A stretch of DNA of 64,000 bases. Source: Lachnospiraceae bacterium KH1T2 (GTDB taxonomy: Bacteria; Bacillota; Clostridia; Lachnospirales; Lachnospiraceae). The notes under the pieces were generated by a model. The model was not told the origin of the DNA, did not search any database, and saw only the letters and a program-made list of their open reading frames with translations. The first letter of the stretch is position 1. Every line of letters starts with the position of its first letter. Shown in pieces: positions 25,287 through 34,909 of the stretch. The stretch is from the NCBI GenBank assembly GCA_900114405.1, contig FOSY01000001.1, positions 395,303-459,302 on the forward strand, written 5' to 3'. Made by a program: the position numbers and the translations under genes.

Positions 25287-26711
25287 TCATGATTCGTATT
25301 TTCCACGAATATCTTCTTTTGGTGCGCTTATCGGCCAATTGCCTGTAAAGCATCCCTGACAGATGTCTGTGCCGCCTGCGATTTCCTTAAGACGCTCAAC
25401 CTTAAGGTAATTAAGCGAATCAGCGCCTATGATCTTGCATATTTCATCTACCGAATGCTTATATGCTATAAGCTGATTGCTCTCAGGTACATCTGTGCCG
25501 AAATAACATGGATAAAGGAACGGCGGTGAGCTTACCATCATATGTACTTCTGTTGCACCGGCTTCTCTGAGCATCCTTACGATCTGATCACTCGTCGTGC
25601 CTCGTACAATTGAGTCATCCACCATGATGATACGCTTTCCTCGAACCGCATCTTTGATAGGATTAAGTTTTATTTCAACAGAAGACTCTCTTGACTTCTG
25701 CTTTGGTTTAATGAATGTACGTCCTACGTAGCTGTTCTTATAAAATCCGATTCCATATGGAATACCTGACTCAAGAGAATAACCCATAGCCGCACAATTT
25801 CCCGATTCCGGAACACCTATTACCAAATCTGCATCTACAGGTGAATCCTTTGCGAGAAACCTGCCCGCCTTGATTCGAGCGTCATAAACACTGATTCCGT
25901 CTATGATAGAATCCGGTCGTGCAAAGTAAATATATTCGAAGACGCATCTTCCGCGTCTGCATTTATCCATCATAAGTGACTTGTCGGACTTTATACCTTC
26001 TGCTGAGATAGAGACGATCTCTCCCGGCTCAACATCACGTACAAACTCAGCACCTATCGTATCAAGCGCACATGACTCCGATGTAATGATCCATGCATTC
26101 CCACGCTTTCCTATGCAAAGCGGTCTGAATCCCCATGGGTCTCGTGCTCCAAGAAGTTTTCTTGGGCTGCTCACAACAAGCGAAAATGCGCCCTTAAGCT
26201 TTGCACATGCACGTCGTAAAGCTTCTTCCACATTTTCAGAAAGGAGCCTTTCTCTAGCAATATGATATCCAATAACTTCCGAATCGATGGTGGTTTGAAA
26301 AATTGCGCCGGTATATTCCAACTCACGCCTAAGCTCTGGGAAATTAACAAGATTTCCATTATGAGCCATGGCAAGAATACCCTTTACGTAATTCAGTACC
26401 AGGGGCTGTGCATTCTCTCTTACGGAGCCTCCCGCAGTAGAATATCTAACATGGCCTACGCCAATGTTACCCTTAAGTGAATCGAGTTGGTCTTCCTTGA
26501 AGTTTTCACTGACAAGGCCCATTTCCTTTATAGCGGAATAGTTCCTGTCAGGTCCTTCTGTATCACTAACAGCGATACCGCAGCTCTCCTGTCCACGGTG
26601 CTGAAGTGCATAAAGACCATAGTAAATAGTCGATGCGACATCATTATGATCGAAATCATAAATTCCGAAAACGCCGCATTCCTCTCCAAGCTTGTCCGAA
26701 TTGAATGGCAT
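25287..26711 (-). CDS. purF: amidophosphoribosyltransferase
   Basis: A 474-residue first enzyme of purine synthesis (PRPP plus glutamine). An 11-residue propeptide MPFNSDKLGEE precedes the catalytic Cys12 of the Ntn-glutaminase domain (CGVFGIYD), as in the Bacillus type. The PRTase site is IIMVDDSIVRGTTS. Four Cys positions typical of the [4Fe-4S] form are present around MDKCRRGRC, LYPCYFG and DICQGCF. GGAGA is upstream. It heads the purFBA unit with a TATAAT promoter. Confidence 0.96.
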   Translation of the reverse strand: MPFNSDKLGEECGVFGIYDFDHNDVASTIYYGLYALQHRGQESCGIAVSDTEGPDRNYSAIKEMGLVSENFKEDQLDSLKGNIGVGHVRYSTAGGSVRENAQPLVLNYVKGILAMAHNGNLVNFPELRRELEYTGAIFQTTIDSEVIGYHIARERLLSENVEEALRRACAKLKGAFSLVVSSPRKLLGARDPWGFRPLCIGKRGNAWIITSESCALDTIGAEFVRDVEPGEIVSISAEGIKSDKSLMMDKCRRGRCVFEYIYFARPDSIIDGISVYDARIKAGRFLAKDSPVDADLVIGVPESGNCAAMGYSLESGIPYGIGFYKNSYVGRTFIKPKQKSRESSVEIKLNPIKDAVRGKRIIMVDDSIVRGTTSDQIVRMLREAGATEVHMMVSSPPFLYPCYFGTDVPESNQLIAYKHSVDEICKIIGADSLNYLKVERLKEIAGGTDICQGCFTGNWPISAPKEDIRGKYES

Positions 26712-26786
26712 TCTTTTCTCCGATTTCTCTTATGCAATTTACTTTGTCCTCTATGTGTAAAATAAGCCATTTCACACACAGTTTCG

Positions 26787-26815
26787 ATTATATATCAGAA
26801 GTACGTCTTTCGCAA
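26787..26815 (-). promoter_or_regulatory. promoter of purF-purB-purA
   Basis: TTGCGA (26810-26815), 17-nt spacer, perfect TATAAT (26787-26792) on the minus strand. The leader is about 70 nt, too short for a purine riboswitch plus expression platform. Confidence 0.72.
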
Positions 26816-26843
26816 GAAAAGGTTTCCTTAAGCTTGATAATTA

Positions 26844-28043
26844 TTAAACATTATTATACGAAGCAACAATGCCCAATACTTCCTGCCCATATTCCGGATA
26901 GCTCTTTACAATGTCATTTATCTCACTTCTTGAAGCGTCTCTATTAGCCGTATTGTATTGTATACGCTGACGCAATGACTGTCTTCTTGTATTAAGATCA
27001 TGGCGGATCTCAACCATTTCCTTAGGGTTATAAAGCGCCTCACACTGCCTTGCCCATATGACAGGATCTTTAAGATGAAGGTCTCTCATAAGCTGAACAA
27101 GTCGAGACTTTTCCAATGAAAGCTCTGAATTTGCCCGAAGTATGAAATCTCTCGCCTTCTTTTCTTCCTGATAAGCATTCCAATATTCTTCGAGTTCTAT
27201 GGAAGCGCTTATGTGATACTTACGGTATTCATATTCGATCAGATTTGTAACATTTACATAACGAATTTTTACAGTGTTCTGCTTATTTATCAAAACAGTT
27301 ATATATGCATCCGCATAATTCAATTTTCGCACTGCTTCCGAGTACGCCAGATATTCGCCGGTAAGAGCAAGTGCCGCAATAGCACCGAGCATCATAAGTC
27401 CTACACGTATATCAAGACCTGCCGCCGCATAAAGCACAAGCAAAACTGCCATCGCAGCAGATGCAGCCGCTATAGTCACAAGAAGAAGATTCTTTATATT
27501 CTTCATTGACGAGCGCAGCTCTGACTTTTGATAACTGTATACAGCCTTCTCACTTTCAAGCCTCTGCAAGTCTCCTCTGACAAGTTCCCGAAATTCTTCG
27601 TTTTTCTTTATCTTTTCAAGGTCATCCCTGACTTCTGTTTCATATCTCGCCAGAAGATTATACTCTTCATCTCCTATCCTTCCTAACGATTTACGATTCA
27701 GAGCACTTTCATGATCTAATTTCGTTATGCGTTCCGCTATCTTATTGATTCTTGTCCTGAGCTCTTCCGGTGCCGCTTCTATCTCTTCAATATCTTTGAG
27801 ATAATCCGTCACCAGACGATACTCCATCGAAGCCTTGTCGATCTCAACGATAGACTCCTGCATCTGTTCGCAGCAGTTTTTGATATATCTGTCCCTTTGA
27901 GCTTTATCCCTTATATTTAGCGAACTGCGTTTGATCGGCTCGACCTCGCGCAATTCTTCATCTTCTTCAAGTTCGGTGAACTCCTCCAAAGACTCAGCCC
28001 TGTTTTTGCACAAACTGTTCTTTAACCAGCTTATAACCCCCAT
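26844..28043 (-). CDS. coiled-coil protein with two central membrane segments
   Basis: A 399-residue protein I do not recognise. An acidic start (EEFTELEEDEELREVE, 20-35) is followed by long charged helices (about 45-180) with coiled-coil character. Two hydrophobic segments, about 185-207 and 212-234, are separated by a few residues and so form a membrane hairpin. A second charged helical region of about 165 residues follows. Both large parts should lie in the cytoplasm (inference). It is the last gene of a four-gene operon, 18 nt after the TPR gene. It may be the membrane anchor of the complex. Confidence 0.7.
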   Translation of the reverse strand: MGVISWLKNSLCKNRAESLEEFTELEEDEELREVEPIKRSSLNIRDKAQRDRYIKNCCEQMQESIVEIDKASMEYRLVTDYLKDIEEIEAAPEELRTRINKIAERITKLDHESALNRKSLGRIGDEEYNLLARYETEVRDDLEKIKKNEEFRELVRGDLQRLESEKAVYSYQKSELRSSMKNIKNLLLVTIAAASAAMAVLLVLYAAAGLDIRVGLMMLGAIAALALTGEYLAYSEAVRKLNYADAYITVLINKQNTVKIRYVNVTNLIEYEYRKYHISASIELEEYWNAYQEEKKARDFILRANSELSLEKSRLVQLMRDLHLKDPVIWARQCEALYNPKEMVEIRHDLNTRRQSLRQRIQYNTANRDASRSEINDIVKSYPEYGQEVLGIVASYNNV

Positions 28044-28061
28044 ATTTTCACCCCTTCTTTT

Positions 28062-28817
28062 TTAGACAGACCTTCTGTATGCGTTCTCCATATCATTCAG
28101 AAGCTCTGTAAGTATCACCTGACTGCCCTCAATATCACCATCTTCAACTTTTCTAAGATATCTCCTATACCTTCTTTCCATCACATTGTCACCGAGTGCA
28201 ACACTCTCAGGAACCTTTCCAGACGCCAAAGCCCTCGCATCAAAGTAGGCTTCCTTTGAGCTTTGTGATGTCGGATTTAATTCAAATGCCTGCCTGAAGC
28301 ACTCCGAAGCTTCCGAAAAGTAAAAAAGCTCTGCATAAGCGACACCTTTATTATGAAATATCCTTGCTGCCTCATTTGGTTTTTGACTAAGATCAATTTC
28401 ATCAAGTGCCATGTTATACTCATTAACAGCCTCTGAATATCTTCCGCCTTTTACAAGAAAATCGCCCTTCATCCTATGCTTTTCAGACTTGCTAAGGCTC
28501 CCCCTCGCCGCCAGCTGACGCTTCATATTCTCTATCTCGTCTTTACTTGCGAGATTAGTCTTTGACATAAGTGTTTCGACGAAATCTGTAATGCTTCCGC
28601 CGCTCATAACGCACTCTCTCAAAGCACCCGCAAGTTCCGGCAGTGCCAGCTCTTTTTCTATGAACTTACAAAGGCTTTCATCAAGTATCGATGCATCAAG
28701 CATCATTATATTTTCTTTTATATAATATGCGAGCTCCTCAGCAGAATATAAGCCTATTCCTGCTGTATCGATATAATATGGTATCGATGCCCGTCTTCCC
28801 ACACAAAGATAAATCAT
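28062..28817 (-). CDS. TPR-repeat protein of the uncharacterised operon
   Basis: A 251-residue cytoplasmic protein. The N-terminal 100 residues (YYIDTAGIGLYSAEELAYYI and onward) show no family I know. From about 112 to 190 lie tetratricopeptide-type helices: KGDFLVKGGRYSEAVNEYNM, IFHNKGVAYAELFYFSEASE and CFRQAFELNPTS. A charged C-terminal helix follows. GGAG precedes the ATG, ten bases after the upstream ATPase-like gene. TPR modules bind peptides or partner proteins. The immediate neighbour is an Hsp70/actin-like protein, so a co-chaperone or adaptor role is plausible but unproven. Confidence 0.75.
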   Translation of the reverse strand: MIYLCVGRRASIPYYIDTAGIGLYSAEELAYYIKENIMMLDASILDESLCKFIEKELALPELAGALRECVMSGGSITDFVETLMSKTNLASKDEIENMKRQLAARGSLSKSEKHRMKGDFLVKGGRYSEAVNEYNMALDEIDLSQKPNEAARIFHNKGVAYAELFYFSEASECFRQAFELNPTSQSSKEAYFDARALASGKVPESVALGDNVMERRYRRYLRKVEDGDIEGSQVILTELLNDMENAYRRSV

Positions 28818-28827
28818 CTTTACTCCA

Positions 28828-30099
28828 TCATAGCAATTCTACTTTTTCTTCTCTCGACAATCCTGCAGATGGGAAAATTTCTCCAAATCCAAGATCAGTC
28901 ACTTTACAAGTAAGCAGGTTCTTTCTGGGACAGGTTATCTCAAGTCTGATCCTTGTAGCTCTCTCCGGCCGTTCCGGAATCCAGTCACAGCGTATCACGG
29001 CCTCACGTTCATTATCATCACCGCTGCCTCTGATGACCAGACTTATCTTTCTGTCAGTTCCAAGCATAAACTCTGCGCACACATTTATATCATACCAGCT
29101 GACTCCCGGACTTATGACCGGTATTACATCCTCACGCACTCCATCTGAAGCTCTTATACCTATGGATGTATTTATCCTTGTTTCATCCATGAAGATGTAT
29201 CTGCTCCCAAGCCTTGTCCAGCCAACCAGATCAGCTGCCGCATAGCACGCACCCTTGGTATACAGATTTTGCCCGACAAAAACTCTCGCTCTTGAACACA
29301 AAAACCGCAATGTTTTATCCGCCCATCTTCCCGCAAATGAGCTTCCGGTAAGATATACAGCTGAGATACGCTTATTAAGCAGCTCGTTCTCCGTGATCTC
29401 ACGGAATATATTGTCATAGAGCTGTGCATTTTCCTCGACGAATGGCACCATATCATCATAACTCTTCTCTTCTGTCATGACGATCGCCGGTTTCGTACGC
29501 GAATCTATCAGAAGGCTGCTCATCTTAAAGTGCATAAAATTATAGTCAAAGAGCAACACACCCTCACGCCAAAGCTCGATAGGCTGATTTAATGCATAGT
29601 AGAAAAAGCTCTCAGCATGACTTATATATCTGATATTTTCGATTTCAGAGCGGATATTTGTAAGGATCTTTTCAAATATCGCAGGAAGTGCCGGATCGAT
29701 GCTCTCAGTCGTTATCACCAGGGATGCTATACCCTTAGGATTGATCTCTGATGGATAAAGCAGCACATATAAAACGAACATTCCAAGCAGTCGAACAGGG
29801 TCAACCACTTCATTGTACTCAGTGCATATGTTCTTTCCGATTATCGCTCTATGCACAAGATTATCTATAAGCTCAATGCCATATTCCTGAGAAGCACTTA
29901 TCGCTTCCTCTCCGAAGCACCACCCTCCTTCCTCTCCGGGTATTTTACATGCTAGTGTCGGAATCTCGAATTTTTCCTCATCACTGCCGGTACGATATGT
30001 AACAACGTTCATATCATTTCTGTCTATATATGAGATTTCAGAAAAATCATCGCTCAGGTCGATTCCTACTGCCATGCTTTTTTCAATTATATTTTTCAT
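28828..30099 (-). CDS. actin/Hsp70-fold ATPase-like protein (DUF5716-like)
   Basis: A 423-residue protein with the layout of an actin/Hsp70 ATPase. A first phosphate-loop-like strand MAVGIDLSDDFSEISY (9-24), a second loop-like segment GVLLFDYNFMHFKMSSL (180-196), and an adenosine-motif-like AVYLTGSSFAGRW (247-259) are followed by GACYAAADL (283-291). The canonical Gly-rich second loop (DLGGGT) is not present, so nucleotide hydrolysis is uncertain. The last 110 residues look like a beta-rich domain. From memory it resembles DUF5716 proteins of Lachnospiraceae. It sits between a 1184-residue protein (12 nt upstream) and a TPR protein. Confidence 0.65.
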   Translation of the reverse strand: MKNIIEKSMAVGIDLSDDFSEISYIDRNDMNVVTYRTGSDEEKFEIPTLACKIPGEEGGWCFGEEAISASQEYGIELIDNLVHRAIIGKNICTEYNEVVDPVRLLGMFVLYVLLYPSEINPKGIASLVITTESIDPALPAIFEKILTNIRSEIENIRYISHAESFFYYALNQPIELWREGVLLFDYNFMHFKMSSLLIDSRTKPAIVMTEEKSYDDMVPFVEENAQLYDNIFREITENELLNKRISAVYLTGSSFAGRWADKTLRFLCSRARVFVGQNLYTKGACYAAADLVGWTRLGSRYIFMDETRINTSIGIRASDGVREDVIPVISPGVSWYDINVCAEFMLGTDRKISLVIRGSGDDNEREAVIRCDWIPERPERATRIRLEITCPRKNLLTCKVTDLGFGEIFPSAGLSREEKVELL

Positions 30100-30111
30100 A
30101 TCCTCTTCTTC

Positions 30112-33100
30112 CTAGATCAGCTCAAATTTCTGCTCAACTGCCCTTGACTTCATGATGTAGAGCTTAAGAAGATCTTCCATGCTTCTCTTATCTCCCATCG
30201 TCCTGCTCACTAAAATTCCATTCAGAATGTCAAATCTCGTATCGCTGTTCCTTATCCTCTCATCATCAGAATCCAGCGTACGGCTTGTAGTAAGCGTGGA
30301 ATTGCTTCCATCTTCCTCTGTGATGTAGTACTGAAGCTGCTCTCCATAGAAAAGCGTAAAGTTCTTAACATAAACGCCTCCTACTATGTTTTTCATAGCT
30401 TCCGTGTAGAAACCGCTTTCATTGCCAGTCTCTTTTGAGATCATGTAATGGATTATCGCTGTCTTATCAGGGTTTGTACGATACTCTACAAATGTTCTGT
30501 CATCATAAAGCATCATCTCAGGCACGAAAGTTCTGAATTTCCTGAAAAATTCAAGCACGATCCCTCTTTGGAGATAATAACGAACAACCCTTGCGATTCC
30601 TCTCCTGAATACAGGATTGACTTCTTTCTTCTCAGAAAAGTACCTCAGCATCGCAAGACTTACTACATCCACAAACCGCTCTCCATGCTCGAGCAGAGCA
30701 AATATCCTCTCAAACACATACTCTTTTGTCACTCGGTTCTTCACAAAATAATCATACGCACCATAGGTAAGCCATGCTTTGACAAGATCATCGCTGTTAT
30801 CAGGCTTTGCATATAAAAGAAATACATCGTCTGCATCTCCAACGAACGAATGCGCAAAAAGCATCTGTGAGATCATCCTGCGTTCGATATGCTTTGTTTC
30901 AAGATTAAAGTTCTGCGCCGCTTTCCATATATCACGCATACGCCTTAGAGAGCCATTATAGTTTTCCTCAAGAAACTGTAATATCACTTCATCATATTTT
31001 CCATGACGAAATGCGCTTATACATATATCCATAAGGAATTTATCAGAAGTGTATGCATCATCCCTTATCATTCTGCTGGCAAGCCGAACTATGACTTTGC
31101 TGTCGAGCCTTGACGCACCGTACTTTTTCAAAATATCATATGCTCTCTGCTGCATTCCGCGAATCACAAGATAGTTCACATACTCTGCTCTCATGACTTC
31201 ATTAAGCTTTGCAGGTTCAATGCTCAAAAGCACTTCATCAAGTTCATCGAATTTATCATTATCATAATAATATCCGATGAGATGACGCCGCATTTCATTG
31301 CGTTCGCCGTCTAATATGTCATCAGACTTTGTAAGCACCTTCACTGCTGCTTCATTCTTCTCATCTACTGATAAGAAACGGCGTCCGGTGCCGCATATAT
31401 AAAATGCAAAACCAACATTATTCTCCTGATTAGCACAAATGTACTTTTCAAACATTATCGGCTGCAGCATCCTTCTGTCAGTTATTCCAGTCTTATCAGC
31501 TGTACGATTTCCATATGAATCCTCGAAGAAAAGCTCGTAATTACTACCATAAATGTCTATATAGGCCTCTCCTCCTATAAGCATCCTGCGTCTTTCTGTC
31601 TTGAATCCAAATTCGATCACGCTAACTGAAACTATCGACTTATTGTCCGTCGTTATATGATGTGTGAAGCACAATCCTGAAAGAGCATTCATGAGTTCCT
31701 CATGTCTTTCAAAATTTCTGATTGAAACCGCATACTCGTAAATTATCGCAAGTTCATCGCTCATCTTTGCGGCAGAAGCTTTTCTCAAAGCAAATTCCGC
31801 AATCTGCGGATCATATGCAGCCAAATAATCGCCCGCTGTATTTCTATGCTGTATAAGATTCAGATATAGCTGTGCTGTAAGATTATCCGGTATATCTGTT
31901 CCAAGTCTGAAATACATAAGTACCGATCTGTCGATCAATGCGCGCGTATCTGGCGGGAAAGAATACATATAATATTCATACAGTCTCGTAATCTTCAGCT
32001 GTCTTTCTACTGCTATGCGGAACCACTTAAAATGTATCGGAGACGCCGCATGATTTTGAATAAGATGCGTACATATCGCTCCTAAAATCTCCTCCGAGCG
32101 GTACTTCTCATAATATGCCCCTGCAAGGCGTACATAGGTACGCACATAGCGCTGCAGTCTGTTGCCGTTAAAAGCTATCCGTGTCATCAGCTTTTCATTA
32201 AATATTCCATGTTTTGCAGCCCACCATAATGAATTGACTTCAAACTCAGTCATTCCCTTCATCAATGACGGCTCAGCAGAGATCAGGAGCATTGCTTCAG
32301 AGTAAAGCAGAGGTGTCCTTCGACCTGCTGCATAGATTTTGCGCATCATCGCCATCTTACGGTGAGGGTCGCCCTCCATCTCTTCATCCATATACATCAA
32401 AAGCCACAGAAGTCGTGCCGAGTTATTTTTTTCTTCATAAAAAGCCTTTATCTTTTCGGCATTTTCCTTCACCAGAAGCTCATCTCTTTCAAGCATAGAT
32501 TCCAGATATAAAAGATATGCCCGGTACTCCGGCTTACGCTTTTCTATATCAAATTCATTTTTAATATGCCCAAGTACCGATGCGGCCTCCTGCTTTCTGG
32601 ACTGCAGTATCAATACATGCACCATGTATAATCTTGCTGCAAGATCATGGTTGTAAACAGATATTATCTTCTCGATCAATATCATCGACGATCTGCACCA
32701 GGCATCAAGTCTTATCTCATGCATTCTGAATCTTAAGAATTCATTCATGAGTGAAACTTCCAGCTTCTGACGTGCCAATATCCTATCCGGTCTTTCACCT
32801 TTGACATGGCATACAACCCGCACATTTTCATAAAAATGATTTCCGGAAATTGTCAGCGTACCGACATTAGTTCCGCCATGCATGGCACCTGCCACAAGCA
32901 GAATTTTAAGATAGCATACATCATTTTCAAAGTCTTCTTCTGTGATAAATGTCTTACCAACTACCGCAAAACCGGCATCTGAGTTAACTCTTAAGCTTAC
33001 GTCGCCCCAGCCGCTCTTTTTAAGCAGCAATGTAACACTCTCATCAATATCGTTGATGTCTTCTTCTATCTCCAGGCGATCTACCGTGTACATCACCGGA

Positions 33101-33666
33101 GCTTTTTTTCTCACAGATATTAAAAACTCTTCAAGATTCTCACGTGAACCTTTGAGTGTACTGAACGCCCGATAAAAATTCCTGTATTGCTCATCAGCGC
33201 CTTTGAAAACATTGATAAATTCAGGACTGTAGAAAATTTTTACAGCCTCATCAAAATCCGCCCTTGCCAAATTTGTAAAATGGAATAAATTCTTGATCTT
33301 TCCCTGTGAAGAAAGCGCGAAATGTTTCTGAATATTGAATACAAAAGGAAGGTGATACTCTCCTGCATCACTTACAACATCGATCTCTCCCTTTATAATG
33401 TCTCCCTCTTCAAGTCCTGTAGTATCAAATGTATAATGAATCTCTACTTCTGATGCTGAAAAGCTCGCTCTATCAAGTTCTAAACGTGGCTCGCTTGTAT
33501 AAAGAGTTCCATTACATCTTCGCTGTAAAGACGATAAAATATGGAAACATCCACTTATTTTCTGTCCTTCTTCAGCCTCACGTTCTATACGTCGTTCTGG
33601 AAATATAAGCGTTCCCACATCGTATTCGAATCTCCCATTGAGTATATCGGCGATATGGTTTTCCAT
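30112..33666 (-). CDS. very large helical-repeat protein (DUF5717-like)
   Basis: A 1184-residue protein. The N-terminus (ENHIADILNGRFEYDVGTLI) leads a beta-rich region of about 300 residues with two segments reading like Ig-type beta-sandwich domains (HYTFDTTGLEEGDIIKGEID; VGTLTISGNHFYENVRVVCH). Residues about 310-620 and 800-1050 are alpha-helical repeats of TPR or HEAT character, separated by another beta-rich part near 660-780. There is no signal peptide or membrane helix, so it is cytoplasmic. GGGAGG sits at correct distance from 33666. An ATG eight codons earlier lacks such a site. It resembles the DUF5717 family as I recall it. A scaffold role is inferred. Confidence 0.7.
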   Translation of the reverse strand: MENHIADILNGRFEYDVGTLIFPERRIEREAEEGQKISGCFHILSSLQRRCNGTLYTSEPRLELDRASFSASEVEIHYTFDTTGLEEGDIIKGEIDVVSDAGEYHLPFVFNIQKHFALSSQGKIKNLFHFTNLARADFDEAVKIFYSPEFINVFKGADEQYRNFYRAFSTLKGSRENLEEFLISVRKKAPVMYTVDRLEIEEDINDIDESVTLLLKKSGWGDVSLRVNSDAGFAVVGKTFITEEDFENDVCYLKILLVAGAMHGGTNVGTLTISGNHFYENVRVVCHVKGERPDRILARQKLEVSLMNEFLRFRMHEIRLDAWCRSSMILIEKIISVYNHDLAARLYMVHVLILQSRKQEAASVLGHIKNEFDIEKRKPEYRAYLLYLESMLERDELLVKENAEKIKAFYEEKNNSARLLWLLMYMDEEMEGDPHRKMAMMRKIYAAGRRTPLLYSEAMLLISAEPSLMKGMTEFEVNSLWWAAKHGIFNEKLMTRIAFNGNRLQRYVRTYVRLAGAYYEKYRSEEILGAICTHLIQNHAASPIHFKWFRIAVERQLKITRLYEYYMYSFPPDTRALIDRSVLMYFRLGTDIPDNLTAQLYLNLIQHRNTAGDYLAAYDPQIAEFALRKASAAKMSDELAIIYEYAVSIRNFERHEELMNALSGLCFTHHITTDNKSIVSVSVIEFGFKTERRRMLIGGEAYIDIYGSNYELFFEDSYGNRTADKTGITDRRMLQPIMFEKYICANQENNVGFAFYICGTGRRFLSVDEKNEAAVKVLTKSDDILDGERNEMRRHLIGYYYDNDKFDELDEVLLSIEPAKLNEVMRAEYVNYLVIRGMQQRAYDILKKYGASRLDSKVIVRLASRMIRDDAYTSDKFLMDICISAFRHGKYDEVILQFLEENYNGSLRRMRDIWKAAQNFNLETKHIERRMISQMLFAHSFVGDADDVFLLYAKPDNSDDLVKAWLTYGAYDYFVKNRVTKEYVFERIFALLEHGERFVDVVSLAMLRYFSEKKEVNPVFRRGIARVVRYYLQRGIVLEFFRKFRTFVPEMMLYDDRTFVEYRTNPDKTAIIHYMISKETGNESGFYTEAMKNIVGGVYVKNFTLFYGEQLQYYITEEDGSNSTLTTSRTLDSDDERIRNSDTRFDILNGILVSRTMGDKRSMEDLLKLYIMKSRAVEQKFELI

Positions 33667-33726
33667 CCTTCTTCTTTCCTCCCTGAGCATAATTGCATTT
33701 TTAATTTCAATGCACTATTATAATTG

Positions 33727-33756
33727 ATTATATCACCGGCCATGCGCTTATAGCAA
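33727..33756 (-). promoter_or_regulatory. candidate promoter of the four-gene operon
   Basis: TTGCTA (33751-33756), 18-nt spacer, perfect TATAAT (33727-33732) on the minus strand, followed by a second TATAAT-like element. The same AT-rich block must contain the divergent promoter for the aminotransferase gene. Confidence 0.5.
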
Positions 33757-33784
33757 TGCAAACGCAACAGGAAAGGGGCTTTTA

Positions 33785-34909
33785 ATGGCTATCAAACACA
33801 AAGAACACTTCCATGGAAGTGACCTCGAAAAAATTGAAAAAATATATGGAATAAAAAAAGAAGAGATAATTTCATTCTCTGCAAATGTAAATCCGCTCGG
33901 CATCTCTGATAAGCTTCGTTCAACTCTTGCGGAAAGGCTCGATGTCATAACTTCTTATCCCGATCGTGAATATACATCTCTGAGAAATGTTCTCGCAAAG
34001 TATTGCGGTACAATTCCAGAAAACATAATCGTCGGAAACGGCTCTACCGAATTGATATCGATAGTTATCGAATTTCGTTCACCGAAAAAAGCCATGATAC
34101 TGTCACCTTCATACTCTGAATATGAACGTGAAGTCAAACTTGTCGGCGGAGATATAGTCTATTTCCCGCTTAATGAAAAGGACGATTTCAAACTCAGGAT
34201 AGACGAGCTTAATTCAGCACTCGAAGACGATATAGATATGCTCATCATCTGCAACCCAAACAACCCGACTTCTACCTGTCTTAAACAGGATGAGCTTCGC
34301 AAGATTCTTGCCAAAGCGGCACAGAACGATATTCTTGTAATGGTAGATGAAACCTATATAGAATTTACAGAAACTCCGGAGCTTTTCGAAGCAATACCGT
34401 TAACACGAGAATTTAATAATCTTTTTATCATCCGCGGCATTTCAAAATTCTTTGCTTCTCCCGGTCTTCGTCTTGGCTATGCGATCACAGGTAATTTAGA
34501 CTTGATCAACAGGATCAACGAGAAAAAGAATCCCTGGACTATAAACTCTCTTGCAGAGGTCGCAGGTGAACTTATATTTACAGATACAGATTATATCAAT
34601 AAAACTCGCGCGCTGATATCAGGTGAGCGGAAACGTATATGCAAAGTTCTTGACTCTATGAGTTCTTGCGGACTTAAATACTATGACCCAAACGCCAATT
34701 TTATCCTATGCCGGCTCGACTCTGATGAGATTACTGCAGACACTCTTTTCGAGGCATGTATCAAAAAGAAACTTATGATACGCAATTGCAGCACTTTCAA
34801 ATATCTTGACGAACATTATTTCCGTTTTTGCATCATGATGCCGGAAGATAACGATATGCTTCTCAATGTCATAAAGGAAAACATTACAAAAAATACCGAT
34901 CTCCATTAA
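33785..34909 (+). CDS. PLP-dependent aminotransferase, CobD/HisC-like
   Basis: A 374-residue fold-type I PLP enzyme. Visible are HGSDLEKIEKIYGI and FSANVNPLGI at the N-terminus (the CobD-style HGGD...NPLG start), IICNPNNPTS, VDETYIEFTE, and the PLP lysine region RGISKFFASPGLRLGYA. CobD makes aminopropanol phosphate from threonine phosphate, and HisC acts on histidinol phosphate. No cobalamin or histidine gene is nearby, so the substrate cannot be fixed. AAAGGGG precedes the ATG. Its stop codon lies in the loop of the opposing terminator. Confidence 0.8.
   Translation: MAIKHKEHFHGSDLEKIEKIYGIKKEEIISFSANVNPLGISDKLRSTLAERLDVITSYPDREYTSLRNVLAKYCGTIPENIIVGNGSTELISIVIEFRSPKKAMILSPSYSEYEREVKLVGGDIVYFPLNEKDDFKLRIDELNSALEDDIDMLIICNPNNPTSTCLKQDELRKILAKAAQNDILVMVDETYIEFTETPELFEAIPLTREFNNLFIIRGISKFFASPGLRLGYAITGNLDLINRINEKKNPWTINSLAEVAGELIFTDTDYINKTRALISGERKRICKVLDSMSSCGLKYYDPNANFILCRLDSDEITADTLFEACIKKKLMIRNCSTFKYLDEHYFRFCIMMPEDNDMLLNVIKENITKNTDLH

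Noticed and set aside
32265..32498. Plus-strand frame within the giant gene
   Set aside because: Shadow of the minus-strand coding sequence without a start signal.
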